Assembly (NCBI GenBank): GCA_024349245.1
Contig: JALDNG010000402.1
Span: 1 to 64,000 of the forward strand
Length of the DNA stretch: 64,000 nt
Origin: Neodontobutis hainanensis
Lineage: Eukaryota; Chordata; Actinopteri; Gobiiformes; Odontobutidae
Direction of reading: 5' to 3'
Positions 14,841 through 27,320 of the stretch are shown here, piece by piece. Position numbers and translations under genes: made by a program. Numbering within the stretch: the first letter of the stretch is position 1; each line of letters begins with the position of its first letter. The notes under the pieces are model-generated. The model ran no database searches, was not told the origin of the DNA, and was given only the letters and a program-made list of their open reading frames with translations.

Positions 14841-15290
14841 ATGGAATACGCCGAGTCGCATGAAGCTCAAGATACGGCTCAAAATCAGGATTCAGAATCG
14901 TCACTTGACAAATACGTAATTTTAGAATCGAAGGAAGGGCATCAGTTTTTATCAGCGAAGAAGCTGCTAAACGCTCAGGAACCATTAAAATCATGCTTGA
15001 GTCGCAAGGTATTTTGAATTAGTAGGATATTTATAGGTCCTTTCATCTCAAAACAAACAAAAACTCTTAAATTTCAAGAAATTTCGTATGAAATGTTATT
15101 TTATAAGAACTATAATATTAGAAAAGGTGTGCGAATACCTTCTCTTTAAGAATCATTATTTAAAAAAATCTGGGGAAACCATACCTGAATTTCCAATACC
15201 TGCCGAATTATCTGTGGAACCTCGTTATCGCGTCTAGTTTCCTTGATTGCTAATTTCTTGATTTATATTTTTACAACTTTCATTTATAAG
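14841..15290 (+). CDS. ELOC: Elongin C (BTB/POZ-fold adaptor)
   Basis: Elongin C pairs with elongin B and bridges VHL/SOCS-box substrate receptors to cullin-2/5, and also serves the elongin A transcription-elongation complex. Exon 1 (14,841-15,008) encodes an acidic N-terminus and then KYVILESKEGHQF, matching the family's YVKLISSDGHEF strand-turn. A 28-nt GT...AG intron fits 15,009-15,036. Exon 2 carries EKVCEYL and IPEFPIPAEL, near-exact counterparts of the family's SKVCMYF and IPEFPIAPEI. The C-terminal LIANFLD block (family LMAANFLDC) is present after 15,240 but only after a change of frame, and its last residues need another single-base shift. The segment before EKVC is about seven residues longer than in vertebrates. 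The exact 3' end is therefore uncertain. Confidence 0.8.
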
Positions 15291-17899
15291 TTTACCAGGA
15301 ATTTTGAAAATCTCAATTCTCCTGATGGCTTATTCTTATATCTTGATACCTCTAAATTGATTTGTATTTCCTATTTTTTTAATCTCCCTTAAAGGGAAAA
15401 TTTAACAAATTTCTCATCCAGGTTGACTTTATATGTCAGGGCATAAGGATAATTATTGACTCTGAAATACCACAACTGTGTGATAGTTTTTCGAGGTTTT
15501 CGATATCAAGTAGTTTATCTTAGATAATTTTCCCAACAATGATTTGAATATCGTTTTCTTCAAGATTGCCATTTCTGCCTACTAATAGCCAACTTGATAA
15601 ATCAGATTGCTTGGAGCCTTCAATGTATAAAATTCTCACACTAGCTTGGTTAATTCTTGTCTAGTTGTGAGTTTCTGCCAATGAAAACCTTGTAACGGCA
15701 AAGAGCCATGAAGTTCAAGCTTGTTCGTCTGGCTTACATTCGCGTTTATATTTTTTTAATTCTCAAAATTTTTTATTTATCATAGTTTGTGATTTCACGA
15801 GTTATATATTGTATTTTCCATCAACTCTTTGAATTAATTACATGAATTTCCCTTTTTGTTTAGTTCTTTAAATACTGTATTTTGCTGGTTTTTGTAAGTG
15901 TAACATGTCTTTTTGTGTTTTCGGCCATTTTCGGATTATTTGACGCTGTTGGAATTCCTTTAACTCTTATAATGATCAAAATTTGATGATAATGTACGAA
16001 ATTCAACGTAATTTTCCCTTGGCCTTCATTTAATTCATGTTATTTAAACAATGATATGAAATGATAATCGAAAGTCATGTGTATTACACCAAGATTGTGT
16101 CAAATAACTAATGTTATAGTGTGAATGATACCTTGAGTTTTGAGCCATCCACGAACCAGATCACAAAACTTGAGTGAAAGGCGTGTGCGATACTTAAATT
16201 CAGTAAATCTGTAGTGTTTTGAGCTAGTCAGGTGTTTATTTGTCGTTTGCTTTGTGTCTGTGGAAAGTAGAAATGTGGAATGCGTTATTCCTTATACACA
16301 AAATTTTGATTGAATGAATAACCATTTGAAAGTTAATTTTTAGACATCGGCAATGATGAGATATTTTAAACATCAAATCACTAAAATTAACTTATCTCAA
16401 AATATATTGGTAAACATTTTGATGATTTATGTGTATTTCACATCAGTAACAAAAGATAGTTTTCTCAACAGTGAATTTTAGTTATTATTAATATTTAAAA
16501 TCTCATAGTCGAACTAATCGTCTTTTCAACCTCCCAATGATGAAAGATACCATTTAGGATTGACAAATTAAATCATAATATTTAGACCGCTAAAATTTTT
16601 GCACTGATATATTACAAATGTTAGTTAAAGTTTTAAAATTTCGCCAATATTAAAATCATTTTCAATACCTACCATTGTTGAGGATGATCTTTGTTTATCC
16701 TTATGAACGGATGTGTAATACGCATATTTGAACAATATCGTAGTTTGTTTTCCTAAAAATCGTTTTCCACAAAAATTGTTACCGTTCTATTTTCGAATAC
16801 TATAAATGGGTTTGTCTTATTTTTCAGTTTTAGAGTCAGGTTTGGGTGCGTGAAATGGTAAATTAAATTAGCTTTGATGATCAGTTGAAAATAATTTATA
16901 TAGTTAATTAACTAGTTCTAGATAAATGATATCGGCAAGCGCAGTGAATGCGCCACCACCTACCTTGTAAATTCTCAAATTTCCCTGATTTGTAAAATTG
17001 TCGTTGAGGAAGAGTTGATTTATTCTATCAATTTCCTCGGATATAAATAATATCAATCTTGACTCAACATCACTTTACCATGAAGTTTCACAAAATAATC
17101 CTATTTTAACTTTATCTTAACTTGCTCAAATTTTTGTTACTTCGATGTTTTTATTTACATATGTTGGGAATTTTCTTTTTTTAAACATTTTATACTTCAA
17201 TATAAAATAATTTAAATAAATTTTAAGCTTTGAAAATTCAACATAAACATTTCTCATCGTGGTATGAGACTGGCCTTTTTAACTTAATTTTTTTCTCTAT
17301 TTAAGTGCTAATAAAACCCAGGCCACAATTTTCTACTCACGCTTATTGAAGTGTTGATGCACAGGAATTATTCAACATTGGAGAGGTCTTTTGCAACATT
17401 TAACCACTCAGTATGGTAATTTGTTTGTTTTTGTTAAATTTTAACGAACCGATATATTTTGAAAAATTAAATTTTAAATCAAGAAAATGGTCCATTGAAA
17501 TCGATTTATCTGGTTAGTTTTATTTTTCTTGAGAAAATTATATTATGAATCATCTTTAGAATCGTAACCTATAAGTCTTAATGGCGCTTGCGTTAAATAA
17601 TAATGGAGTTAGTTTAAATTATGAATAATTATTTAATACAGAATTGCATGCAGTTTTATATTTCATAGAAAGGAGAGTAATTTTGAAGGTCGGTCACATA
17701 GATGGAAATATGGGATTAATTGTGAGTTTTAGCCTCACTTTCTCTTAATTATTGAGAGATAATGGGTTAAGTTTTAAATTAACGTCTTTAACATATTTAT
17801 TATTCATTCACGTTTATCAAAGATATCCAAAAATAGTTTTTGAAACATCGTTAGAAAACGAGTAATGTAGAGACATTTGAAAACAGACCAAAAATACAA
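15291..17899. other. Intergenic, nothing recognised
   Basis: AT-rich DNA downstream of elongin C. No open frame joins into a protein, and I see no repeat beyond simple A/T tracts. Confidence 0.5.
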
Positions 17900-18250
17900 A
17901 AATGGCAAATAGTGATGGTAAGTTTACGATTGTTGGTTGTGACTTTGTCTTGAACGAGTCTGTATTGAGATCAATTGCGCAAGAATTGACAAAAAAGGCT
18001 AGCCGGTGTGATACTCAAATTAGTGTCGAATAATGTTTCACTGACCATGTGTGTTTTGATGACAGAAATTGAAAATTTACAAAGTTAAAAAATTGAAAAA
18101 CGGATCAAAAGAGCATGCCTGTGAGTGATAACTAAAAATGAATACTGTGGCTTTGGAGCCATTTCATCTCAATAAGAAGTTGAAGAAGCGTGTAATGCAA
18201 GCAAGGGTTGGTTCGATATTTTTTATCAACGAGTTTAACGATACAACCTG
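17900..18250 (+). CDS. Possible exons of an unidentified gene
   Basis: An ATG at about 17,902 opens about 43 codons beginning MANSDGKFTIVG and containing LRSIAQELTKK. In a second frame the following sequence stays open for about 33 codons (LKLVSNNVSLTMCVLMTEIE region). A third open block near 18,138 begins MNTVALEPFHLNKK. Each block is bounded by plausible short GT...AG segments, but the joins do not keep frame without a one-base adjustment near an A-run at about 17,993. The minus strand is also fairly open here. Product not recognised. Confidence 0.3.
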
Positions 18251-18261
18251 AAAATGTCTGT

Positions 18262-19590
18262 TTATCTTGTTCGTGTAGATTTTGAAGTATATGAAGAATA
18301 ACCATAAGTTTTGCAAAATTTTAAAGCTGTAAAATTATCCTTCAAACTTAATTTTTTATGTCGACCGGACGGGATCCTATAAGAATCATATTCTAGCACG
18401 CATGTTTCCACGCAAAATACCGCTTCTGGATCTAAAATAAGCAATTAATGCCTTGCTCTTCTTCTCTAAAATGTATCGGAAGAGTTAAAAATAAACAAAG
18501 TCTGATATTTAAGAAACTCGTTATATCAATGATTATTTTAAAAATGATTAAGTGTTGAAGAGTACATCAATTATGCGTGGACTGACTCAAATCTTATATC
18601 TACCAAACAATAAAAAAAAGTACTGCGGAGACTCGTGAGTTGATCCTCGAGCTATTTTGATGCTGGAAAAGGCTCCGGAACATCCTTTGGAATCTGTGAC
18701 CATTTTCACTGGTCATCCTCGAGGTGTAATTCTCACTTCGTAATATCGCCTCCGTCGTAAAACTTATCTATCAATGTAGGGTAAAAAAATCAAAAGCCAA
18801 TTATTTATAACTAAATATATCTTAATTCACTTATGAAATTAAGTGAGGTGATAAAAATGTCATGCGCGGTGAATGGTAACATTTTGATACGAAACTATAA
18901 AAAAACACTGATTAACCTGGTTTAACTGGTTTTTTAAAGTCTATTGGCAGAATTTTCAGGAACGCTGCAAATGATAAGTTAGGGAATCTAGACCCCATTT
19001 TGCAAAACGATAAACATGAATTTATCCTGCTGTAAGCGTTTATTCAATTGATTGTTTTATCATTATATAAAATTTTGAAAATCCCATGTTGATCGTAAAA
19101 TTTCTCTCATCACTACAAGTAACTGAAAATATCCCCCGATCAAACAAATATTAATAATAGGCCATCTTACGCAGACTTTTATATTAATTTTTGGCCTTGT
19201 TTAGTCTTCCAATTTATGATTCTACCACATTTATTTGATAACTTTTTATGTAGAATCGATAACTCGACTCGTTATCTTTCCAAAAAATTCCGTTTAAATA
19301 ATTAATGGTAATGGAAATCGGCGCAATGTTAATCTGGCAGTTTCTAGCAGATATGTTTGATGTGAAAAATATTCGTAAAGCTTCGTTAACATAAAAGTGT
19401 GTACAACACCGGTGTATCATTTAAAACATTTGCCAAGATATGAGAATTGAAATAAATCTTCCTTAACTTACGAAGTCTAATTTTTAAAAGGTAATAGGAG
19501 GTTTCAAGGTAAAAATCCAACTAAATCGCGCGGTACCACCGATCAAAGTAATTTTGCTCGACCCAGGCCCCATCTACACCTAGATTTCTA
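18262..19590 (-). CDS. Probable multi-exon unidentified gene, divergent from EXOC2
   Basis: Several minus-strand blocks have protein-like codon use and lie in one orientation: 19,585-19,526 (contains WVEQNYFDRWYRAI); an overlapping pair within 19,516-19,214, one with 68 codons containing INIAPISITINYLNG; about 19,000-18,900 (SRFPNLSFAAFLKILP); about 18,885-18,815 (MLPFTAHDIFITSLNF); about 18,780-18,600; and 18,444-18,262. A canonical gtgag...ag segment of 19 nt near 18,740-18,722 joins TLIDKFYDGGDITK to the next block. I could not build one unbroken frame and do not recognise the product. It is helical and hydrophobic-rich, without clear catalytic motifs. The 5' end would face the EXOC2 start, leaving a shared upstream region of about 150 bp. 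Confidence 0.4.
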
Positions 19591-19735
19591 AATTCATTTA
19601 TTTATGGAAAGATTTTAATTTGATATTTAGTTTTTATACTTGGTTTTAACAAAAGAACGTTTAAATTGCAATGAACGAGTTAATAGTTTTCGGGGGTTTT
19701 CGGGTTTATATAGTTTAACTTCATAATATCAACTT

Positions 19736-22320
19736 ATGTCCAGTCCTGATGTATCTGGCATCTCTCCATCAGAGGGTCCACTCGGAACAAAGATCACTAT
19801 TCGCGGTCATAATTTTGGGGAAGATGCGTCTGATTTAATTTCAATCATCATCTGCGATTGTGATTGCACTAAATTCGTAAGGTGGATAAGTTCTGGAAAA
19901 ATTATATGTACTGTGGATTCTTTAACATTGACTCAGGCAGTTTCTGGACCAATAAAAATTACGACACGAACTGGAGGTGAGGGAGTAAGTGCCATATACT
20001 TCTCAATCACATTCAATAAACTTAAGCCCCTAACACAGTCATCCGTGTGGATTGAAGAGGATTTTCGTGGTGTCATGCCTGACCACCTTGGGGCGATAGA
20101 AATCGACGTCAAGGAAGTAGAGTGCGAGGCTGACCCGCTCGGAATTCTGTCCTCTGTCACCCAAAGTTCTGGCCCGCCAATTTACCACGAAAATTTCGTT
20201 CAGTATTCCTCAAAACTTTCAGATGACTCCTTCCATCCAATCAAATTTTTGCTCGAACGCCACTCCCTAACTACATACGAAAACTTGAAGAAAGGCTATT
20301 TAGAATTGAAGAAGAATTTGAATTGTTTGTCCTCTTCTGACTCCAAGAGTACTGGATCATATCTTATAAAGAATGTCTCGATGGTTGTAAATGTAATATC
20401 TGATTTGTACAAACTTTCGAATGTGACTCAGAAAGCTAAGTCTAAATTTAGCGACGAGTTATCTTATAAAATCGTTAAGATAAGCGAGAAAATCTGCTTG
20501 TATTTCTCACAGCTAAACGACATTTATTCTAGGCGTGTGGCTATGATGAAGTTTTTATCCATTTACGTTGCACATGATAAAATGTTTCAAATTCCAAAAC
20601 TGATCGAAATGAGCCGCAAATATAAAAGTGATTATATGACTGCAATTAGTGTATGTGTCGACTACAAATCATTCAAGAATAAATTGGATGCCAATGTTGC
20701 ACCTTGCGCCCGTTTGGTTGACAACCAAATAGTTAAATTCGTGCACGATGTCATCAAAGATTTTTGTGTTATGTTTCCAATACACTTCGAATTGTTTGTT
20801 GATTTTTATCAGAACGTTCAATATCTTGATAAGCCGTCAGATTCATCCCTTTTACTCATGAAGACTCATTGTTCTTGGGTGAACAAAGAGTTTTCAGAGG
20901 CGTATTCGACGTTACTAAATTTGGTTAAATTGCAAAGTCCACACTATCATTGCAGGAACGCGTTTATTCCAGATTTCAAGAAAAAATTTGCAAACTTTAT
21001 GGTGAGTACTTGCGAGTTTTTTGCAGAACAAATCGACGTAACCTTGCGTTTCATCGCGTTGAATCTGAAAGAGTTTGAAAAATACCATGGGACATCGATC
21101 AAAGTATTTTCTAGTCGTTTATATGGAGTTTCAATCAACGAGATTCTTGTCGAATATGTCAAGAACTTTTTCACCACGCTTAATTTGTTCTTATCTATAC
21201 CTCTCGAGGAACACGATGGAAAGTCGACATTTACAAAATCTCTCTGTTGCTTGATAAACCTTGACATCGAACAAATAAAAGAGGTTTTAGAGCAATTACA
21301 GATGTTGTTGACAGAATCAAATCCTTCAACCTTCAAGGTTTATTTAAACTTGGCTCCACTGATAAAAACCCTTTAAGTTATTGTTCAGAAGTTTCCATGT
21401 ATTTCAACAATTTTTTATTCGACTGTTTTTCTCATTTGAAGAAATTTTATTCTCTAAAACTTATGGAGTATCTTGTTAGAATCCACTCGGAGAAAGAGTT
21501 GCAGTTTTTCAAACCTCGATATTCTGAAAATTCATCCGATATCTATTCGAACGTTTATGAGTGGATTTTACTTTTCCGAAACGTTTTTTCTCAAGTTAAA
21601 TCTGAAAGTTCTTCAAAAAAACTGGAAGAAGTTTATCCTATAAAGTTTTTGCCTAAAATTCTGATTGAATCTGCCGATATTTTTTTAAATGATAGTAGTC
21701 ACAACACAACAGAGATCGTTTCATTCGTATTTAATTTGAAGTCTGTCGTTACATTCTTAAATAATAATTTATCAACTTGTAAAATTTTTAATTCTGGCTG
21801 GAATGAATCACACTCTGAACTAAATCCTGCTTTATTTAGAGAACAACTTTTGCAAGATGTAGCGGAATCCCATTTATATTTGAAAGATGTTTTACTCCCA
21901 AAAATTTCTCATTTAATAACAGATAATTTCTTTTCTAGAATTAGGGATCATTATTTTTCGTCTAAATGTCCTGGGGATACTAAATTATATGGTGAATTTT
22001 TAGAGTTATTACTCCACATCAGACAAATATGTATCAGTTTTGATGATGACCTTTATTGTGAAATTATCACGCAAGTCTTTTGTGTGTTTGCCGATTTTGT
22101 CACCTGTAATATCCAAAACAAAGAACTCCTGAATCCTCAGTTATATCGAGATATTTCTATCATAAACTCATTTTCTGCTTATATTAGTCGAGATAAATTC
22201 AATAAATTTAATCTGGCATTTAAGACGCTTCAAAATGAATCTAAACTTCAAGACTTGGATATTTCTAAAATCGTCTCAAAAAATGTAAATACGTTAAAAA
22301 TATTAAAAATAGTTGAATAA
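19736..22320 (+). CDS. EXOC2: Exocyst complex component 2 (Sec5)
   Basis: Sec5 is a subunit of the exocyst, which tethers secretory vesicles at the plasma membrane and is an effector of RalA. Residues 1-100 form the IPT/TIG-fold Ral-binding domain: SGISPSEGPLGTKITIRG aligns with the human N-terminus, then SSVWIEE follows as in SAVWVDE. The start at 19,736 is supported because it aligns with the human start region. The long helical Sec5 body follows. The coding sequence changes frame once between about 21,246 and 21,374. Before the join the frame reads KSLCCLINLD; after it the frame reads FNLQGLFKL, matching human HNFQGIEKI. A GT...AG intron of 38, 47 or 56 nt starting at 21,246, or one missing A at the AAAA near 21,277, would restore it. 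Total length of about 850 residues is close to the human 924. Confidence 0.9.
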
Positions 22321-22653
22321 TTATTTAGTTTTAATGATTATTTTAGCCATTTCGATTGTTTTATTTTGGATCCAAGCATCTTCTGATGTTTCTGACAACT
22401 CTAAATATTATTAAAACCTGCTTATTTATTATTTTGACCAATTTAGCACACTAATCAAACTCTATTTTCTTCACAAAAAAAGGCAAAAATTATTTTGGAA
22501 AATTTTTCCGGTGTTTTTATGTGTCTTACATTTGATAGGAAATTAATCATATTAAAATAATGCAAATTTTCAATCAAATATCCTAAATGAATTTGAAAAA
22601 TCAATTATTTAACAAAAAATACATTAAGCTTCAATAAGTTTATTGGTGTGAGA
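22321..22653. other. Convergent 3' intergenic region between EXOC2 and TELO2
   Basis: Some 333 bp separate the EXOC2 stop (+) from the TELO2 stop (-). The DNA is AT-rich with several AATAAA-like and TTTATT-like strings on both strands, as expected for back-to-back polyadenylation sites. No open frame of note. Confidence 0.5.
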
Positions 22654-25034
22654 TTATGAAAAATTATAAATACCCTGAATCCAGTCGATAAAATTTTTAT
22701 ATCGATCGAAAAATTGCTTAAACACTTCAATGTTCTCAACCATAATACAGTTTGTTAGGTTGAAAAAACATAAAAGTAACGATTTTACGATGGATCTAAT
22801 TAAATACTTGATTACAAATCAGTAAATGAAAGAAAATTTTCCATAAAATCAGCCATGCTTATTGAAATTTTGAAGATATTCATATTATGTCATGACTCAT
22901 ACCGGATGGTGTTTGAGCAATGAAATAAATCTTGAGAGCGCGAATAGAAGCTGAGAAAGAATCAAGACTTCGTGCATGTATTTCGAAAGAGCCTTGACAT
23001 TCATAAGAGGGAAAAGGAACAAATGGTGGTATTTGTGAAAAACATTACTTTTGGTTGTCATTTGCTTTTTTAATGCTCAAATAAATACAATTGATTTGAC
23101 AGTTACAGGATTTTCAGAAATAGGGAGAGAGAATTGAGGGATTTCATCAGTGAGTTCGCTTAATTTCGAAGCACCTCGTGAAAGTACCTCTTAGTTAAAT
23201 TATCGTACGTTAAGTATTGAGATTTTTTGACCTAAATTTGTTTCTCCATTCAAAAATTGTGTCACAAGAAAAGGAACGACCTGTTAAAATGAAGAATTAC
23301 TCTGAGTGGATCATAAGTCACAAGATCAATCAAAATGATGTCTTTCAACTCAATGAATTTATGGGCGTAAAAGTTTCCAAGATTAAACAACATTATTGCT
23401 GCTAATTCTTGCGACATGCAACAGAGCTCGCTAGGGCGAGTGGATACAAGTCGAGCACAGCCGTGTAAGCAAGCAAGAACATTATTAGCGTCGTTTATAT
23501 CTCGAAATCCAATCAAACAATCGCGAAGATACGTTGGAATATAAATCCCATTCACATATCGGTGGTTGTTGAGCATATCGGTATTGCTAACGTCATCGCT
23601 TTAATATTAAATGTATTCTACCTATCAGTATCTGATTCGGAGCTTTCTGGGTTGATAAATTTTGATCTGATCTCATGAATGGAAGTTACAAATCTGTTTC
23701 CAAAACTTTTTGCAGAGTTTCGACATTTTCATCGACTTCGATCAACAAATAATAAGAAGAAAATACGTTGAAAATCAATCTCTTCTCCTCTATCTGCATG
23801 ATAGAATTCGAAATTTGTTGAATGAGAAATTTGGAGAGATTGTTTTTCTAATTTAAGTCTACATTCTACTTTTTTATCAGTTAAATCAAGTAAATATGTT
23901 GTGAGTTTCATAAACTGTTGCTTTAATTATGAAATTTAAACAAAAATAAATACCAAACTTTGTTCCTATGTTCTTGAATAAAACAGCCAAAACAACTATC
24001 AAAAATGAGAATTTCTCCACGGAAAGATGTAACATGAAATTGGTTTTCATAAGATTGTCCATGATAAGTTCACAAATCTCGAGCGCTAACTTTTCGTTTG
24101 TAACAAGAACATGACCGAGATTCTTGGCAATCTGACAGTCGTGAATCTTTTCACGAATAATGAGAGACCGAATAAGATCTTGATTGTTTTTATGCTCTTC
24201 GTCAAAAATCGGAAATAACCGACAAAAATTTTTTACGTCTAAAGTAGATAAATAGCCGACGAATATCCTTAATTTATTAATTGCATGAATGTCGTGGAGT
24301 AGATTTCTATAAATAATGATCCATTTTGGAGATATGCTGAATCTCTCAACCATAGTCTTGACATTTTTGGTGTTGGAAAGCATGAATGGAAATCCACACA
24401 GAAGTAACCTCTGAAGAAAATGGATCAATCGATTCAAACATTTAATTTCCAATCTGTCACAATAAATATATGTTAAAAATCTGTTCAAAAGATCAAAGAG
24501 AAATTTAACATATCTTTTCCCAAGAACCCTTTGGTTAAATTATGAGTATACGTGGGCCGTTTCGAGTTAGAAAGTCGAACTGGAAGAGATATTAAGGACG
24601 TGGTAAGATGCTCCCAATCTGTACATATTTCTACCCCTTGTATTTCCGAATCAGTTGAAATACACATTAAGGCCAATCTATCAATTTGAAAGCTTTTCAT
24701 CCACAATTTGAAACAAGCATAAGATTCCTCATATTCAAGAGAACTAATATCACATTTTAGCTTACTCAGAGTGGCACATAAGTAAGGTTAGGCCACTAAA
24801 CAAGGAAAATAAATGACTATCATTGCATTTTTTTAACATATTTACAATAATTCCGCTTTTCTCGTTGTGGCGGACGAAAAATAGTGTACGGTATAAATAA
24901 GTAATTTCCATAGACTCTATTTTTCTCGGGCACCGGAATTGTTCAGTTTTGTGTTCATATATGTTGAAAAAAATCTCGGTGAATTTGTGGACATCACTGG
25001 TAGAATCTAGAAGAGAACAAATGAGGCAGTCCAT
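22654..25034 (-). CDS. TELO2: Telomere maintenance 2 / Tel2 (TTT complex)
   Basis: TELO2 works with TTI1 and TTI2 to fold and stabilise PI3K-like kinases such as mTOR, ATM and ATR. The diagnostic block is IPTYLRDC ... TRPSELCC ... VTYDPLRVVPFLVTQF ... NLGQKISIL, which aligns in order with human AYVRDC, SPTATREV, VTDPAPVADYLTSQF and YSLRQRMDIL; an acidic SSESDTDSDD stretch precedes it as in human. Further matches are ISLPVRLSN (human VALPDHLGN) and the C-terminal MADFMENF/IDWIQ region. Introns read: 24,744-24,765 (22 nt), 24,481-24,509 (29), 23,736-23,766 (31), 23,667-23,689 (23), 23,599-23,621 (23), 23,281-23,300 (20), 23,188-23,208 (21), 23,065-23,088 (24), 22,796-22,815 (20). Two joins, near 23,921-23,970 and 22,858-22,905, stay out of frame. 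Start ATG at 25,034; TAA at 22,654-22,656; about 700 residues against 837 in human. Confidence 0.88.
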
Positions 25035-27048
25035 TGTTAGACTTTTTCCGAGGTTAGGAGCCGCTTACTTATGACTGTTACGTTGTTTCCAAACCTCCAA
25101 ATTTCGTGAAAAACATATAATTGAGTCATTTATATGTGTTCGCATGTAGAAAAGAACCAACAAAATTCATTGTTGATACTAAACTGTTTCGTCCGTAAAT
25201 TAAGAATATGACAAATTTTCTTTAAAATTAGATTCCAGTTATGTTATCAATATGTCAAACAAATAAAACTCTAAATTCGTATTGTTTGAGACATTCAATT
25301 CACGTTTATTTTATAATAGTACATTTACAGAACATGCGCGTGTCGTAAATTAACTCGTAGATAGAATCCTGGCAAATCTAATACCTTTTGGTTAACTACT
25401 CAACTTCCTTCGTTGGGTTTAAAGTTGAAAATTATTTGTGCTTTGAAAATAAATTTATCAAAGTTCCTTTGAATTTTTATGAGGAATCATTCCTTTATTT
25501 TGAGTTAAATAATCCTTATTAACCTATGAAATTATTTTCTTAAATTATAATAGATTTCACTGATAACGTCTCAGTTATTTTAGGTCAGCGATATGTCAGC
25601 ATATCTTTTTGAGCTGCGCAAAGAGCAGAATGAACCATAAATCCTAATATGCTTCAAGAGTCTAGAAACCGTTCTGTGCGAAATTTTTCAAATATAAGTC
25701 TATAAATAATGTCTTCAAGTTCGAAAATTTCTTTTACTTTATTTTAGTGATTTTTTCAGCATATTTTAATTTTGCGAATGCGACAGTTTTTATTATTTTC
25801 GCAGTGGGTTGCTGTCGAAAGGGAAAATTCTCGAACACACAAATAATTCCATTAAATTAATCTTGCGGTTGGAAGGCTGGCGCAAAAGTAAAATACATAC
25901 TGATTTTGGTTCACTTCAACTAAAAATAGACCTAATTTAGCTTGTCTTTATCTGCGTGCCTATGGAACGAAGGATTGAAATAATTGACTCCTTAATGTAA
26001 AAGCCATTAAAAACTTCAGTATGTTTACACACCTCATGTTTCTGAGAGTCTTGAAAATTTTTACTTATTATACTCTATATGTTTGATCACATTAAATGAT
26101 ACTTTTTATAGATAGGCAAGGCGTTTTAAATTATTATGTTGTGCTGCATGTTCCGAAATACAAACACTCTTTCAAAAAAGAGTATTTCACTATGTTTAAA
26201 ATTGGATATTTATGTTCCATTAACATTTAATTCAAATATACTTGTCGAGCTGTCGTATAATCGAATCAGAATTTCAAACACAATGTAATACAAGTTACAT
26301 GTGACAAATATAATATAGTTGTTTTATTTTCACGCAGACGTCAAACCGACATAATAACAAAACAAAAAATTTAGCAACCCGGACTGAAATTATGAAATGG
26401 AAAAGTTTTATTTGTTCTTGAAATGATCGTTTGAAACACATTTTAAATATCACCTTTGAGATCTTGAAGAAAAAGAAATAAGTTATGAAATAAATTATTG
26501 GTAAACATGCGCAATTGGCTCGTGTTTTTTCATTCAATTTATTATAATTCACGAGAAAATAAGTATCTTTAGTTACAATATAAAATATTTGATATTTTTA
26601 AATACACTTTCTTAACAATATAACTCCTCGTATAATACAAAGTATGAATGTTTAATGTTCTCAAGAAAAAATGTAAGATCTTAAGTATAAGCATTTTCGC
26701 GAAATTAATCACCGAAAAATAATCAACCAACTCAACAATATTTGTGAAAAATTCATTTTTATGATCCTTTATAAAATCTTCATGAAGTTTGAACGATTAA
26801 AAATGTTATTTTTTTATTTTTCCCGTTAACCATCGAAATTAATTCAGAACATGGGCATTCCGTGCCGATTTCTTATTACTTGTCTCTTCACCGTATCAAA
26901 CCTAATATAATGGTTTTTTAATATTCATTTATCCTGCAAAATTAAAAACATATCTATTTACTTATCTCCGAAATTCGTAATTCTGTAAAATGAATTAAAT
27001 TTATAAAAAAACTGTTTGAAATTTAAGTTATTCTCAAAGATATTACAA
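25035..27048. other. Upstream region of TELO2 and AT-rich intergenic DNA
   Basis: No gene seen. The first few hundred bases must contain the TELO2 promoter. No TATA box or repeated motif stands out from the AT-rich background. Confidence 0.45.
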
Positions 27049-27320
27049 ATGCTAAGAAATAAATTTCATGCTATTGCGCATTCCGCTTCGCTTGAGATGC
27101 TCAAGCAATTGCCTGAAATATATGGCGCCATTGCAAAATTTCCAATTGACTCTACTATTTTACAAATTTGCCGTACTCCAGTCCTCTGGTAATGTATGAA
27201 TGTGTATAAGAAAGATTATTTCACCTGTTCACTCAATAAAAAAGAATTATCAAGGTTTAATTATTTTGACATGCACCACGGTCACAAAAACCATATGATT
27301 AATCTAATTTAACAACGCAC
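27049..27320 (+). CDS. Small open frame, ankyrin-like, possibly an exon
   Basis: An ATG at 27,049 opens 47 codons. The FHAIAHSASLEMLKQLPE run resembles the two helices of an ankyrin repeat, but one repeat is too little for a firm call. The TAA at 27,190-27,192 is followed in the same frame by about 35 further open codons (YKKDYFTCSLNKKEL region) ending near 27,311. A 22-nt GT...AG segment overlaps the stop but does not restore frame. It is either a small gene, one exon of a larger gene, or a decayed copy. GC is higher than its neighbours. Confidence 0.3.
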
